A stretch of 64,000 bases of DNA from an uncultured Mycoplasmataceae bacterium (GTDB lineage Bacteria > Bacillota_I > Bacilli_A > Mycoplasmatales > Mycoplasmoidaceae): contig CAMREV010000001.1 in assembly GCA_947041945.1 (NCBI GenBank), positions 1-64,000 of the forward strand, read 5' to 3'. Under the pieces are notes generated by a model. It was given only the letters and a program-made list of their open reading frames with translations. It made no database searches and had not been told where the DNA came from. The translations under genes and the position numbers were made by a program. This document shows positions 11,982 to 22,965 of this stretch, one piece after another. Numbering within the stretch: position 1 is the stretch's first letter; every line of letters begins with the position of its first letter.

Positions 11982-12979
11982 TATTTCTCCTTGACTATTA
12001 AATATACAAAATAAGGTATCCCAATTAAGGGAATTATTGCAGGGGTATTTATATTTGATTCAAATATGTTTTTATTAATTAAAAAAGCAAATCCAACAAT
12101 AATTGAACCGATAAGACACGATGCAGGAAATGAGTATGAATAATTCTTTTTAAATATGAATGAAGATATATTACCTGCAATCAAACCTAGAAATGTTAAA
12201 TTTCCTACTAATGTAAATGCAACACCTGATAGTAAACCACAAATTAATAATATTTGTAGATTAATAGAATTAGAATTTATTCCTAGTGATTTTGCTACGG
12301 AATAACTTGTATTACATATTTTAAATTTTTGAAAAATGAATGCTAATCAAATCGTCCCTACTATAAAGCCTGTAAGAGAAACAAATATTGGAAGATCATG
12401 CGAAGTATCTATAAAACCATTTATGAATTGTTTTAATGCACTACTTTTTCCACTAGGCAAAAAAACATTAAGCGAAGAAGATATTGATAAAAAAGTAAAA
12501 TTAAAAATAATACCAACTAGAATAAATTTTTTACTTATATTTTTATTTTTTTTATAACTAAATAAAAATATTAAAAAGCAAGCCAACATTGAGAAGATTA
12601 TAAATAAGAAAGGATATATATTTAAATAATTATTGACTGAATAGTCACTATTAAGATCAACTATAAAAATCAATGACATTAAAACAATTAAGTTTATATT
12701 TCCCAAACCTAAAACAGAGTTATCGGCTAATCTATTTTTTGATAGTTGTTGAAGCAATAAAGATGCAATTGATAAACTAGCACTTGATATTGGTATTACT
12801 ATTATTAAATTCTTATTTATGTCGAAAATTTTATTTGCATCTTGAAAACCATTTTTTCCTAAAGTAAGAACTAATGACATCACAAGCATGAAAGAAGTTA
12901 TTAATAAAAACATTATAAATACTTTTGTTTTTGTAATTGAATTTGTTCCAACAAATTTAATTTTATTATGCTTAATCAT
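11981..12979 (-). CDS. FecCD-family ABC permease 1
   Basis: 332 residues with one TGA Trp, about nine hydrophobic segments. The family pattern around NRLADNSVLGLGNINLIVL corresponds to the conserved N-P/R-L-A-x-P-x-x-LG segment of FecCD permeases. AKSLGIN and GLIAGN occur in the C-terminal third, where this family contacts the ATPase and forms the last helices. It overlaps the neighbouring permease by 8 nt and the ATPase by 1 nt, so the genes form one operon. Together with the second permease it should form the heterodimeric import channel. Confidence 0.85.
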
Positions 12980-13955
12980 TTTTATTATCCACCTTTCTTA
13001 AAATAAGAAATATAAAAACTGGAGCTGATAAAATTGTTGCAAAAAAGTTAGGGCCCACACTTCACCTGCTATTAATCATTAGAGAGAACATTATTACTGT
13101 TCCACATAATAATCCAGATAGCGGAGTAACAACTAAATAATTTCTAGTTTTAAAAAGCATTCTTATTAAATGTGGAATAACGATACCTATCATTGCAACA
13201 GATCCAACAAGAATTACAGATGAAACAGTTATTAATACAGAAGCAATTCCTGAGATTCAATATACTTGATCTATATTAACACCCAAACTTTTAGCTAAGA
13301 AAGGATCCTTTTCAACAATATTTAATTTTTTACTAATCAAAATTATTATTAGCACACCTAAAATCATTGCTGGGAATGTATAAGTTGCTTTTTCTCAACT
13401 ATAATCAATAGATACTTGTCCTAACCAAGGAATAAGATTTTCATTCAATTTAGGCACTAATCTATTTAATATTATTGATAAAGAAGAAAATAATGCCCCA
13501 ATGATAACACCAATTAATATGACTTTATAACCCTTAACATCATTTTTATTAATTTTACATGCAAAGAAATTTACACTCAAATTGATGATTGCAAAAATAA
13601 ATGCAAAAAATATTAACAAAGGAATAGAAGGAAAATCAATTATTTTATAAATAATAATTCCAAATGATGCAGCTGGTAAAAAACCAAGTGTTGTTGGCCC
13701 TGCCAACTCATTTCTAGTTACAGATTGCATAGCTGAACCAGATGCAGCTAAACTAAAACCAACAGAAAAACCAACAAGGGTTTTAAGTAAGGTTTCATCA
13801 ACAATATTATTTGAACTGATAAAAGATAATCCATTATTAAAAATAGAAATAAAAAAAACAGTTATAAAAGAAATAATAATAGAAAATGTAAAAATTATAT
13901 TTTTATAATTAAAAGAGTTTTTATGGAACACAAACCTATTTTTATTTTGCTTCAT
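12972..13955 (-). CDS. FecCD-family ABC permease 2
   Basis: 327 residues, one TGA Trp. The FecCD motif SGSAMQSVTRNELAGPTTLG is at about 73-92. The segments DPFLAKSLGVN and GSVAMIGIVIPHLIRML are also family hallmarks: the latter is the GxIxFIGLxxPHxxR motif. The N-terminus is basic and precedes the first membrane segment. Start overlaps the end of the binding-protein gene by 14 nt. It is more canonical than permease 1. Confidence 0.9.
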
Positions 13956-15117
13956 TTTTTCTTAACCTCACTAAATCTTGTGGTGGAGTAACATTTCAAA
14001 TTAATAAAGGATCATCATTAATTACATTTAAGTTGTTCTTATTTAAAAATTCAACCATATATGTTAATAACTGTCTCTTACCAATTATTCCCCATGCAGA
14101 TGTATATCACTTTCCCCTTTTTCCAAATTCTATATTTTCATTTGCTTTTGATGGGTCTTTTAACATAGTTTTAATTTCTGAATTTAAAACATCATTCTTA
14201 TCATAAGAAGAAATATCTGGCGATGTGTAAATTAAATAATCAAACTTACCTTTGAATTGTTCTAAAAGTTGCTTACTTGTGTCGCCAGCTATAACAGAGT
14301 TTAAATAATGGGTGTTATTTAAAAAAGATTTATCTTTTGGTTCTGGAAATTGCATCCCAAGCCCTTTTTCATTATTTAAATCACTTCCATAAAAAAAAGG
14401 ATAAACAGAAGGAGAGAAAAATCTAAATGAATTAGAAATATTTGCACCATCACCTCCACCAGATATTATACCAATAGAAATTTTTTTAAAATCAAATAGA
14501 CTTTCATTTATTTTTTTTATCCTTTGCTTGTCTTTTAAAATAATTTCCTCTGCCTTTAATTCAAATTTATTTCCAGGATAAATTCTATCCAAATCTCTTG
14601 CTTGCATTAAAAAAGCCTTATCAATCGAAACCTGGATTTTATAATTTCAACCACCAGTAATCATTGGTTCATTATAAGTTGCATTTTCACTATCTCCCAT
14701 TGAAGTTCAAGCAATATTGTTTACTATACCTTTAAATTTATATTCATCTGCTCTCATTCATTCATTCAAAATAAGTGTTTCCAAATTTAGTTTTTCAATT
14801 GGTAACCTATTTACTTCGTTTCCATCCATAACATCTATATTAACATATTGAGTAATATTGTCATTTGTGAACCCATTCAAATATTCACCATACTTAATTT
14901 TTCCTGAACCACCAGCATTATCAAAATCAGGCGCAAATCCTAATGCAATTGAATTATCAAGAGCATTATCATAAGTTGTTCATAAATTAAGTCTATTATT
15001 AGTAATGTTATTAACAGTGAATACAGGTACTACTAATGAAATACCTATAATTGGTATTGATAACATTGCAAGAAATTTAAAATTAAACTTTCTTTTCATC
15101 CTTTTTGTATTTTTCAT
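13942..15117 (-). CDS. Probable substrate-binding protein of the iron-type ABC importer
   Basis: 391 residues. The ATG at 15117 has a good AAGGAG site. A basic N-terminus (MKNTKRMKRK) and a hydrophobic stretch (about 14-34) form a signal anchor. There is no lipobox cysteine, which is unusual because mycoplasma binding proteins are normally lipoproteins. The body has patches consistent with a two-lobed periplasmic-binding fold, such as DYLIYTSPDISSY and a C-terminal AWGIIGKRQLLTYMVEFL. Function is inferred mainly from its place as first gene of the importer operon. It is divergent from the RavA-like gene. Confidence 0.65.
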
Positions 15118-15251
15118 TATTCTCCTTATTTATAATAATTATAATTAATATAAATATAACACTTATTTTATATTTTTTTAAAATTTAATTTTTGAAACTC
15201 CAAAATATTTTTTTATTGTATTATTTAATTAGTGTATTTTATTGAGGAAAT

Positions 15252-16445
15252 ATGAACCAAGCAAGAGTTAAATTAATTATAGAGAAGTTAACTTCTAAAG
15301 AATTTCACAATGAAGAATCAATAAAATTTTGTCTTCTTGGTATTTTTTCATCTTTACCTAATTTCATCAACTCTTCTCCAGCGTGTATTGAAGATATAAA
15401 ATACTTAATCAAAGGTGCTAATATTTATAAATATGATATCGAAACAAATGAAACTGTAAAAGATTCAATAACTAAATTTAAAAGTAACTGAGATGAAATT
15501 CTAAATGCAAATATCATAATAATTAATAACTTTACAAGACTGCCAGATATTATGCTTCCTCTTAAAGCTTTGCTACAAGAAGAAAATAAAAACTTATTTT
15601 CAATAATAGCAATTGATGAGAATGGTTTTAATGTTACAAAAGATTATGACATCTTTAAAAACTTTTCACTTAAAACAAAAATTGATTTTTTCTCATACAA
15701 TGATCAAATTACAAAGCTTGTTAATGATGATAAACATAAGAAATTATATTTACCAATTGAAGATTCATTTTCAAAGGAAGAACTAAGATATTCTATTAAT
15801 AATTCAAAAAAAGTAATTGTCACTGAAGAGGTAATGATCGCCCTAAAGATTATATTTAGCAAACTAGAAGCTTATAATGAAAATAAACCAGAATTTGATG
15901 AAGATGTTATTTTAGAAAAAGAGCGTTGAAAAGAATACATTTCTGTACTAAAGGCAAGTGCTTTTTTAAATGGAAGAAGCATGGTTAACTTATCAGATAT
16001 TTTCTTATTAAAAAAAATGATTTGATCTCAGAAAAATCAAATAGCAGATATTCATAGCATAATAATTGAAGCAATAAATTTTACAGTAAATGACACTTGT
16101 AAAAATCTTAAAAAATATAGTATGGAAATGGTTAATTTATTAGTTGATATGACTAGAAGTTTTAAATTAATGAAAAAGAACAATGATAATTCTATTAGAA
16201 ATATTGATTTAATAGAATGAAATGCAGCTTTTGACAAAATTAAAAAGAACATAATTGAAATTAAATACTATTCAAGAGATTTTTTTGATGCAGAAAATTT
16301 CTTTACCAATATTTTTATTGATGAAGATGATAAAGAGCACTTCTTAAACATTTTCAAAATTGATGATAAATTAATTTTTGATTGATATTCTAAACTTAAA
16401 ACAATTATCAATTTCATAAATAATGAAAAAAGATTAAGTATCTAA
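15252..16445 (+). CDS. RavA/MoxR-like AAA+ protein lacking ATPase motifs
   Basis: 397 residues, joined through several TGA Trp codons. The segment ESIKFCLLGIF (22-32) and the region ASAFLNGRSMVNLSDIFLL (235-253) with the next Trp follow Escherichia coli RavA closely from memory ([21 protein letters not shown]). Where RavA has Walker A GPPGIAKS, this protein has NSSPACIEDIK (40-50). Where RavA has Walker B FLDEI, it has IINNF (90-94). No arginine finger is evident. It therefore looks like a catalytically dead member. No ViaA gene is adjacent; a DEDDh exonuclease starts 1 nt after the stop, suggesting co-translation. Confidence 0.65.
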
Positions 16446-16446
16446 T

Positions 16447-17562
16447 ATGAATACATTAAAAGAAATAATTGATTTTGATAAACCAATTGTTTACATAGAT
16501 ATAGAAGCAACTGAAAATAACAATGAACCAAGAATATTGCAGTTATCTGCTCTATTAGTGAAAAACAATCAAATTGTCAAAGAATTCAATATGTGATCAA
16601 ATCCTGAAACTCATATTTCACAACACGTTTTATGAATGTTAAAAAAAAGAGCAGATTTTTTTTCTAATAAGGAACCAAATCATTTTGTATTTAATGAATT
16701 TGTAAATTTTATATCTGACTATGATCAGATTGTTTGTTTTGGTAATTATGATCAAAAAATAATTGACTACCAATGTAAAATTAACGAAAAGAAAGAAATT
16801 AAATTAATTGATATACAAAATTCATTTTATTGTAAATTTTTAAACAATAGAAAAATATCATTGTCACTTAGTTTGTTAGCAGATGCTTTATCAATAGATA
16901 ATACTCAAAAAAATGAACATAATGCTTTACTTGACGCAAAAATGCTTTTTAAAGTAGTGAGTTATTCCTTAGAAATAGAAAAAATGGAAAACTTTGAAAA
17001 AATAGTTTATGGCGAATTAATAAGTCCAAAGAAAAAAAATTATCGAAACATGAAACATTCAAGAAAAGTAGAAGAATCTTTTTTATTTTCAAAAGATAAT
17101 GATTATGTTTATTTTTATTTAAAGATAAATAGGACCTTAAAAGAAAATTCCTTAAATGAAAAATATATTTCAAGCATAAAATTTATTACTAAAAAATACT
17201 CTTCTAAAGGTGTCTTATCAAAAAAAATATATAAAGACATTCAATTTAAAGAACATGAACAAGATATTGTTGAAAAAAACATTGAATGAATATTTAAAAA
17301 ATTTAATGATATTTATTTTAAAAATTCAATAATTATCTCAAGAGGAAACTTTAAAGATTTTTTAAATTATTATGAAAAAAAACATAAAGCCTTACCCTTA
17401 TATTATTATATATCTTATGAAATTTTATCTTGATATGTTTCTAATGTAATGAAAGAAAAACAAAAAGATTTTATAAATGATGATGATTTCATGAGCAAGC
17501 TAATTTCTCGAATAAGACAAAAGTGAAATAAGACTGTTATTTTACAAAATGGTGTTAAGTAA
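16447..17562 (+). CDS. DEDDh-family 3'-5' exonuclease-like protein
   Basis: 371 residues. Exonuclease motif I is YIDIEATE (Asp18, Glu20), motif II contains Asp102 in FGNYDQ, and motif III is HNALLDA (His158, Asp163). These four acidic residues plus His define the DEDDh fold of DnaQ, oligoribonuclease and related enzymes. Residues 190-371 are a lysine-rich C-terminal extension that I do not recognise. It starts 1 nt after the RavA-like gene and is followed by a clear terminator, so the two genes form a bicistronic unit. Substrate (DNA or RNA) is unknown. Confidence 0.7.
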
Positions 17563-17583
17563 AAAACCTTAACACTTTTTTTA
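17552..17583 (+). terminator. Rho-independent terminator
   Basis: GTGTTAAG (17552-17559) pairs with CTTAACAC (17568-17575), followed by a T-run. The stem includes the stop codon of the exonuclease gene. Confidence 0.9.
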
Positions 17584-17592
17584 TTTTTGTAT

Positions 17593-17598
17593 TATAAT
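17593..17598 (+). promoter_or_regulatory. -10 element of the rpsP-trmD-rplS operon
   Basis: TATAAT lies between the preceding terminator and the rpsP start at 17628. No good -35 is seen, as is common in mycoplasmas. AAGGAG at 17618-17623 is the ribosome site. Confidence 0.5.
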
Positions 17599-17627
17599 TT
17601 TTATGGTTTTCAAAAAAAGGAGAAAAA

Positions 17628-18092
17628 ATGGTTAAAATAAGATTAACAAGAATGGGAAGACATAAATTACCATATTACAGAATAGTTGCTGTTGATTCAA
17701 GAACTAGAAGAGATGGTGCATTTATTGAATTATTAGGACATTATGAACCATTTAGTGGAAAAGTAGATGTTAAAAAAGAATTAATTTTTAAATGATTAAA
17801 TGATGGTGCTCAACCTTCAGAAACAATTTTAGCAATACTAAAAAAACAAGGTTTATGAAAAGAATACCAAGATTTAAAAATTGGTAAAAATAAACCTAAT
17901 AAGAAAAGAAAATTGTCTGCAGCTAAAAAAGCAAAAAAAGCTGAAGCTAAAAAACCAAAACCAGTAGTTAAAAAACCAACTAAAAAACTTGAGGAAATTA
18001 AACCTGAAGAAATTAAGCCTGAAGAAGTTAAAACTGAAGTTAGTGTAGAAAGTACACCTACAGTAGAAACAACTGAAAATAAAAGCGAATAA
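17628..18092 (+). CDS. rpsP: 30S ribosomal protein S16 with long charged C-terminal tail
   Basis: 154 residues, with Trp-TGA codons. The N-terminal 85 residues are canonical S16 ([24 protein letters not shown]...). The remainder is a low-complexity tail, first basic ([14 protein letters not shown]) and then acidic with repeats of EEIKPE. Typical bacterial S16 has 80-90 residues, so about 60 are extra. It starts a compact operon with trmD and rplS. rimM, which usually lies between rpsP and trmD, is absent from this position. Confidence 0.95.
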
Positions 18093-18100
18093 TTTTAATT

Positions 18101-18799
18101 GTGAGAATAACTATATTAACATTATTTCCTAGTGTAATAAATGAATATATAAATTCATCAATAATTAAAAGAGCTATTGATAATGATAACTGTGCAATAG
18201 AAGTTGTTAACTTCAGAGATTTTTCAGAAAACAAGCATAAAAAAGTAGATGACTATCAATTTGGAGGTGGTGGAGGAATGGTTCTTTCACTTCAACCAAT
18301 AGTAGATGCAATTAAATTTTATAAAAAAGAAAATTCAAAAGTAATTTTATTAACCCCAAGTGGTAAGAAATATAAAAGCTCTTTTGCAAAAGAACTTTCA
18401 CTAGAAAAACATTTAATTTTTATAGCTGGTCATTATGAAGGATTTGATGAGAGATTAAACAATTACGTTGATGAGGAAATATCAATTGGAGATTATGTAT
18501 TAACTGGCGGGGAATTACCTGCACTTGTAATTGTAGATTCAATAGTAAGATTAATTCCAAATGTAATTAGCAAAGAAAGTTTAATTTCAGAATCATTTGA
18601 AGATAATTTACTTGATTATCCAGTTTATACAAAACCAATTGATTTTGAGGGTCATAAAGTACCAGAAGTTTTAATTGGTGGAAATCATAAATCAATAGAA
18701 GAGTTTAGATATAAATCTAAATTAGCTAAAACAAAACTAAATAGATATGATTTGTATAAAGAACATATCAAAAACAAGAAAGGAATTAATAATGAATAA
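18101..18799 (+). CDS. trmD: tRNA (guanine-N1)-methyltransferase
   Basis: 232 residues from a GTG start at 18101, 8 nt after rpsP. It methylates G37 of tRNAs reading CUN, CCN and CGG codons using S-adenosylmethionine, which prevents +1 frameshifting. Family motifs are visible: YQFGGGGGMVL, the knot segment IAGHYEGFDER and SIGDYVLTGGELPALV. Its last codons overlap the rplS start by 8 nt, indicating coupled translation. Confidence 0.97.
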   Translation: MRITILTLFPSVINEYINSSIIKRAIDNDNCAIEVVNFRDFSENKHKKVDDYQFGGGGGMVLSLQPIVDAIKFYKKENSKVILLTPSGKKYKSSFAKELSLEKHLIFIAGHYEGFDERLNNYVDEEISIGDYVLTGGELPALVIVDSIVRLIPNVISKESLISESFEDNLLDYPVYTKPIDFEGHKVPEVLIGGNHKSIEEFRYKSKLAKTKLNRYDLYKEHIKNKKGINNE

Positions 18800-19160
18800 T
18801 TATAAAAAAATAAATAAACAAGAATTAATCAAAGGAATTGAAAGTTTACAATTAAAAAAAGACGTTCCAAATTTTGGTCCTGGTGATACTATTGCTGTTT
18901 ACAACATAATCAAAGAAGAAACTAAATCAAGAGTTCAAAAATTTGAAGGTGTTGTTCTAAGAAGAAGAGGTAGAGGATTATCTGAAAGTTTCAACATTAG
19001 AAAAGAAAGTAATGGAATTTGAGTAGAAGAAATTCTACAAGTTCATTCTCCTTTAATTGAAAAAATTGAAATCGTTAAAAGAGGTAAGGTTAGAAGAGCT
19101 TACATTTCTTATATGAGACAAAGATCTGGTAAATCTGCTAGAATTAAAGAAAAAAAATAA
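18792..19160 (+). CDS. rplS: 50S ribosomal protein L19
   Basis: 122 residues. The ATG at 18792 is preceded by AAGAAAGGA. Signature segments are [31 protein letters not shown] and [16 protein letters not shown], with one TGA as Trp. L19 sits at the interface with the small subunit. The longer upstream reading frame that overlaps trmD was not used because the first in-frame ATG is inside trmD and has no ribosome site. Confidence 0.97.
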
Positions 19161-19169
19161 TTTTTATTT

Positions 19170-20360
19170 ATGTCTAATGTAATTTTTAAAAAATATTCAA
19201 GACCTGATAGCACGAAATATGTTAAAACAAATTTCTCACATCCATTAGGTCCTTTAACTTATGTTTTCTTAAATAAAGACATTTGATGAAGATACGCTAT
19301 TGCTGTTCTAGTTGGAATAATTACTGCACTTTCATCAATGTTTTTAATAAGAAACATGGGTTTATATAGTTTCGGGCTTTCTGGTATATTTCAAGGTATA
19401 GCCAGAATTGTTAAGGTGTCTTCGTCAAAATATATTACAGATCCACAAACAATAGAGGCAATATATAATGCTCTATTTTATGGTTTGTATTTATTGGCTA
19501 ATATACCTTTAATAATATTTTCATATTTCAAACTTGGAAAAAGGTTCACACACATATCAACAATTGTTATTGTTTTAGGTAATGTGATTCCTATATTACT
19601 TGGTTTCATTCCAGGTATAAATGATATTTATATATTTGGTCATATTGATTCAAATCAAAGTTTACAAGTTCATGGAGTACAACTTCTAACTTTCTTTGGA
19701 GATGATTTAGGCAAGTTTGGTCCTTTAATGATTTATGCAATTGCCAATGGTATTATAACTGGTGGATATGTTGCTCTTTCATTGGCTGTTAGTGGCTCTA
19801 CTGGTGGACTTGATTTCATCTCATTCTATTATGCAAAGAAAAAGGGAAAACCAATTGGAACAATACTAGCCTATTTTAATTTAGCATCCGTGTTCCTTTC
19901 GATAATTGTTGGTTCTTATATTGCTTCTGGTACAACAGATTTTAATTGAGTGAATAATGATCCAAATGCTAATATAGACTTTGCTCCAACTCCTTTTTCA
20001 TACCAAACATTTTTCTCACAAAATTTAGTTGCATCAATTGCAATGTCAATAATTTCATCATTAACATTAAACTTTTTGTTTCCAAAAGATAAAAAAGTTA
20101 AATTATCAATTTATAGTAATAATATTAATGAGATTAGAGATTATTTCTATTCACAAAAATTCAATCATGCATTAACAATTAATAACAATATTGGTGGTTA
20201 TTCTCTTGAAAAAAAACAAAGTATTGAAATTGTATGTTTATACATGGAAGTACCTATATTAATAGATTGAATAAAAAAAGTGGATGATAAAGCATTTACG
20301 ACAATATCTTCCTTAATGGGTATCAATGGAACCCTGAGTGTAGAAGACTCGATAGATTAA
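19170..20360 (+). CDS. YitT-family membrane protein 1
   Basis: 396 residues. Five or six hydrophobic segments cover residues 40-290. GSTGGLDFISFYYAKKKGKPIG near 210-232 is the YitT_membrane (DUF161) hallmark. A cytoplasmic C-terminal domain (SIYSNNINEIRDYF...MEVPILIDWIKKVDDKAF) resembles DUF2179, a ferredoxin-fold domain common at the end of this family. The transported substrate is unknown for the family as far as I know. It is followed 12 nt later by a paralogue, which suggests a heteromer or tandem duplication. Confidence 0.8.
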
Positions 20361-20372
20361 ACTGGAAAAAAA

Positions 20373-21545
20373 ATGAATAATAAAACTAATAAAGATAAAA
20401 CTCAACAAATAGAAGAAAAAATTATTTTAAATGGTAGCGCTAGTGCTAACTTTGAAAAAAAGTTTTTTAAATCTTCAACATTAAGATTATCAAAAATATA
20501 TTCTATTACAAGTCAGAGACAAAAATACTTAATGGTCATATTAATTGGAATGATTATTGGTTTTTTAACACTTATTTTTTTAAAAAATACAGGTTTATAT
20601 TCAATGGGAGTTACAGCTCTTACACAAGGTCTGTCAAGAATAATAACATCAGCAATGGTTCTGAATAATGTTAACAAAGAAGTTGTAAATATTGTTTCTG
20701 AATTTACCTTTTGGTTCTTTATATTGTTTGTAAATGCCCCTTTATTATTTTTTGCAAAAAAATATATCGGAAACCAATTTACTTTTTTAACTCTTGCATA
20801 TCTTTTAACATCTGCTATTTTCCCGTTTTCAATTTCATTCATACCTGGTATTCAAGACATATTATTATTTGGAAATATTAAATCTGAAGTATTCACTAAC
20901 TTACAAAACATTACTTTACTAACATGAGATAAATTAGATTCTGGAAAAGTTATTTCATTATTCTTTTATTCACTTGCATTTCCTTTCACAAGTGTAATGC
21001 TTTACACAATTGTGTATGCTCTTGGTGGTTCTACTGGTGGTAGTGATATTGTTTCAATTTATTATTTAAAAATAAAATTAAAATCCTTAGGAAAAATTTT
21101 AATTATAATTAATTTCTTTTGTGTAATAATTGGTTCATTTATAGGATCTTATTTATCTATTGGATTATTAGAAAAAAATTGAAACTATCAAAATTTCTTT
21201 TCACCAAATTTAGTTTGTTCTATTATAAACTTCTCAATTTTTGGATTTTTATTACAAATTTTATATCCTAGATTTAGAATGAGTTCAATTAAGGTTTTTG
21301 GTCAAAATATCGAAAAAATTAATGAACACCTTGATAGCATAGATTGTATTCATTCAAGAACAATTTCAAAAGCTATGGGTTCTTATTCAAAAAAAGAACA
21401 ATATATTCTTGAAATGTACATTACTATTATTGAGCTTGGTCCAATTATTAAAGAAATAAGAAAAATAGATGAAAATGCTTTTATCGTAATCAATAAAAAC
21501 ATTGAAATTGATGGTAACTTAAGCTTCCCAGTATTCCTGAGGTAA
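20373..21545 (+). CDS. YitT-family membrane protein 2
   Basis: 390 residues, paralogous to the previous gene. It has the same layout: a hydrophilic N-terminus of about 45 residues, five or six membrane segments, the motif GGSTGGSDIVSIYYLKIKLK, and a C-terminal DUF2179-like domain (SSIKVFGQNIEKINEHL...IDENAFIVIN). Some Trp codons are TGA and one is TGG. rbgA begins 3 nt after its stop, so it belongs to the run from rpsP to rnhB. Confidence 0.8.
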
Positions 21546-21548
21546 ATT

Positions 21549-22373
21549 ATGAAACAAAATCAAGGATCAATAAATTGATTTCCTGGTCACATGCAAAAAG
21601 CAACCAGATTAATGAAAGAACAAATCAAGATAATTGATATCATCATTCAAATAGTTGATTCTAGATCAATTATCAATTCTTCTAATGACGAATTAATTAA
21701 TGAAATTGCTCCAAATAAAATTGTTATTAAAATTGCACTTAAAGGTGATCTTTCTGATGTTTTCAATAACGATAAAGATATTATTCATGGTTCTATAAAA
21801 AATGAATCTTTTAGAAAAACGGTTTTACATAGAATAGATACAATTGCAAAAACCAAAATAGATTCAATGCTAAAAAAAGGAATTGTAAAACCAAAAATAT
21901 ATTTAATGGTATTAGGTTTACCAAATGTTGGTAAATCTAGTTTCATTAATTTCATTGCAAAAAAAAGCCAATTAATTACTAGTGATAGGCCTGGTGTTAC
22001 AAAAAAGAACACTTGATTAAAAATTAATGATCAGATCCAAATGATGGATACACCTGGTATTTTATTTAAAAAAATTAAAGATGTTGAAACTGGTTTTATT
22101 TTAACATTAATCAAATGTGTTAAATGAGATGTTACTCCAAAATATGAAGTAATTAAATTTGCATATAATTTTTATGTTGAAAATTATTTAAGTGAATTCA
22201 AAAATCATTTCAACACAGAGATAATTGATGATTTTCAAGAATTTTTAAATGAATATTGTTTGAACAAAAAAATGCTTTTAAATAAAGATGAATATGATAT
22301 TGAAAAAAGTTTAGAAAAACTTTATAAAGAATTTTGTTCTGGGAACATTTGCAAAATAAATTATGAAAAATAA
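21549..22373 (+). CDS. rbgA: Ribosome biogenesis GTPase (RbgA/YlqF)
   Basis: 274 residues. The N-terminus NWFPGHMQKATR is diagnostic of RbgA. As a circularly permuted GTPase its G4-like region comes first (around LKGD, in place of NKxD), followed by G1 GLPNVGKSS (about 119-127), G2 RPGVTKK and G3 DTPG. It helps the late assembly of the 50S subunit. It overlaps rnhB by 11 nt. Confidence 0.92.
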
Positions 22374-22965
22374 TATGAATGATTTTGAAAACAAATATTT
22401 TAAAGAAGGTTTCAATTTAATTGCAGGAATTGATGAAGTAGGGAGAGGTGCACTGTGTGGACCAATTGTTGTTGCTATTTGCATACTTCCAAAAAACTAT
22501 GTAAACAACGAGATCAATGATTCTAAGAAACTTACAAATACAAAAAGAGTTCAACTTGACAAAATAATTAGAAAAGATTGTATTGATTTTTTTATTGAAG
22601 TTATTTCTCCAAAAAAAGTAGATCAACTTAATCCAAAGAAAGCATCAATTAAAGGCATGGAAAATTGTTTAAACAAAATTAAAACAAAACCAGATTTTGT
22701 TTTAATAGATGCTGAAAAAATAAATTCAGATATTAAAAGTTTGTCAATAATAAAAGGTGATCAAAAATCTATTTCTATTGCAGCCGCTTCAATATTAGCG
22801 AAAGTATATAGAGATAATTACATGATGAAAATGGCAAAAAAATATCCTAGCTATTTTTTTGAAAGTAACAAGGGTTATGGAACAAAGAAACATCTTAGTG
22901 CTTTAGAAAATTATGGCCCAATAAAAGATTTTCATAGATTCAGTTACAAACCAATTAAAAAATAA
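22363..22965 (+). CDS. rnhB: Ribonuclease HII
   Basis: 200 residues. It removes ribonucleotides and RNA primers from RNA/DNA hybrids. The active-site segment AGIDEVGRGALCGPIVVA carries the D-E pair (about 23-24), and LIDAEKI and AAASILAKVYRD provide the further conserved acidic residues. The start lies inside the end of rbgA. Its stop TAA directly abuts the stop of convergent rlmH with no base in between. Confidence 0.95.
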   Translation: MKNNMNDFENKYFKEGFNLIAGIDEVGRGALCGPIVVAICILPKNYVNNEINDSKKLTNTKRVQLDKIIRKDCIDFFIEVISPKKVDQLNPKKASIKGMENCLNKIKTKPDFVLIDAEKINSDIKSLSIIKGDQKSISIAAASILAKVYRDNYMMKMAKKYPSYFFESNKGYGTKKHLSALENYGPIKDFHRFSYKPIKK

